Positions 53,472 through 54,076 of a stretch of 54,076 bases of DNA are shown here, in pieces; the first letter of the stretch is position 1; each line of letters begins with the position of its first letter. The stretch is from Hydrogenophaga sp. Lineage in GTDB: Bacteria; Pseudomonadota; Gammaproteobacteria; Burkholderiales; Burkholderiaceae_C. The position numbers and the translations under genes are program-made. The stretch lies in NCBI RefSeq assembly GCF_030373225.1, contig NZ_JAUCZG010000030.1:1-54076 (forward strand). The letters run 5' to 3'. Under the pieces are notes generated by a model, which was given only the letters and a program-made list of their open reading frames with translations, was not told where the DNA came from and made no database searches.

Positions 53472-53786
53472 CTGGCTGAACTGCCGTTGCTGCAGCACCC
53501 CGAATTAATATTTTTCGCTATTTATTGTTGTGTTCAGGTTGGACTTTGTAGAGTGGGTTGTTATTTATCGAGCGAGTTAGGTACTTTTCTTTTTTTGCGC
53601 ATTCGAATCACACATGAGAAGTCCACTGTGAGTCGTACACAGTGGATTTGTTCATTGAATGTTGGTTCGCTGCTGACTCAATTTCCGCTGTCGCCAAGCT
53701 CTGTGCTAGATCAAGCCTTTCGCCGCACTACTGCAGAGGATTGTCGTTTATCAGGACAACCAATCAATGCTTCTTTAAAAAAGCCC
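53472..53786. other. Gap near the right end of the island
   Basis: A plus-strand frame (53487-53858) overlaps the next minus-strand gene and lacks ribosome site or family traits. No island repeat was recognised here. Otherwise nothing seen. Confidence 0.35.
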
Positions 53787-54056
53787 TCAATACTCCCCAG
53801 TCAGCATAATGACCCAATGCTGACCATCCCAGCAGGCGTAAAGGCGCTGTTGGGCTAAGGGGAAGTCTGTATAGGGAATGGTTTGTTTGCAATGCACACA
53901 GCCATTCCCATCCTCAAGTGTCAGCACAGCACTTGAGTTATTGACCACAAGCTTGACCATGACAAAGTGATCATCAGTGCCCAATCCCATCAAGTGACTG
54001 ACTACAGCGTCAAGCAGCCAAGCGGCGCGCGTCAAGGTAGTTGTCGCCTGAGTCAC
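53787..54056 (-). CDS. Small hypothetical protein
   Basis: 89 residues, soluble, with DDHFVMVKLVVNNSSAVLTLEDG, a CVHC pair and a compact end (YTDFPLAQQRLYACWDGQHW). Composition is closer to the host than to the cassettes, so it may lie at or beyond the right island edge. Unrecognised. Confidence 0.5.
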   Translation of the reverse strand: MTQATTTLTRAAWLLDAVVSHLMGLGTDDHFVMVKLVVNNSSAVLTLEDGNGCVHCKQTIPYTDFPLAQQRLYACWDGQHWVIMLTGEY

Positions 54057-54076
54057 GCAGCTTTGAGCTGAGTATG

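Noticed and set aside
53487..53858. 123-codon plus-strand frame at the right end
   Set aside because: Overlaps the more protein-like minus-strand gene and lacks a ribosome site.

Overview
The window looks like chromosomal DNA of a betaproteobacterium, most likely a Comamonadaceae member. The evidence is high GC over the first 42 kb, many Bug-type solute receptors, and intergenic repeats typical of that family (CGTTCGGGCTGAGCC... and the CCCCCTGCGGCC... hairpin). From about 42.05 kb to about 53.5 kb the base composition drops sharply to AT-rich. This marks an acquired island headed by a tyrosine recombinase.

Layout. (1) 1-8.25 kb, plus strand: the C-terminal 1687 residues of a CdiA-like filamentous toxin with its immunity gene. 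Behind it lies a row of orphan cassettes: a toxin tip attached to a 241-bp copy of the main gene, three paralogous immunity genes, and decayed toxin and immunity tails. (2) 8.37-17.6 kb, minus strand: a guanidine-degradation operon (ABC permease, ABC ATPase, two DUF1989 proteins, urea/guanidine carboxylase, allophanate hydrolase). It is preceded by a guanidine-I (ykkC) riboswitch and a -24/-12 sigma-54 promoter, so it should be read as guanidine-nitrogen assimilation and not simple urea use. (3) 17.8-31.5 kb, minus strand: an 11-gene catabolic and transport block. It holds a Liv-type ABC importer with a LivM-LivG-LivF triple fusion, a cupin, an aldehyde dehydrogenase, a thiamine-diphosphate enzyme, an SDR, a LacI-type binding protein, two Bug receptors and a flavoprotein dehydrogenase. 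A LysR regulator is divergent from it. (4) 32.7-36.4 kb, minus strand: a tcuR-tcuA-tcuB-like tricarballylate oxidation set with two matching LysR operator palindromes. (5) 36.7-41.4 kb: an orphan PAS/GAF sensor histidine kinase and a divergent cytochrome P450. (6) 41.7-42.05 kb: a small TIGR02450-type gene behind the severed 3' end of another gene, which marks the left edge of the island.

The island (42.05-53.5 kb) is the most unusual part. A 431-aa tyrosine recombinase is followed by groups of small AT-rich genes, mostly for exported proteins or lipoproteins. The groups are separated by diverged copies of a repeat of about 175 bp. The repeat has three parts: an AGCGTCA-N7-TGACGCT hairpin, a CTTTCTT-N-AAGAAAG palindrome, and a terminal ATCAGC...GCTGAT hairpin. 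One copy of the first hairpin lies upstream of the recombinase, and another repeat copy is joined to a second, decayed 3' end of the recombinase gene. Three neighbouring genes and one pseudogene tail belong to a family of exported proteins with a short C-x3-G-F-x(5-6)-F-x2-C motif. The arrangement resembles a cassette array built by a non-IntI recombinase; the mechanism is inference.

No rRNA, tRNA or CRISPR array was seen. All similarities were judged by eye; no search was run.
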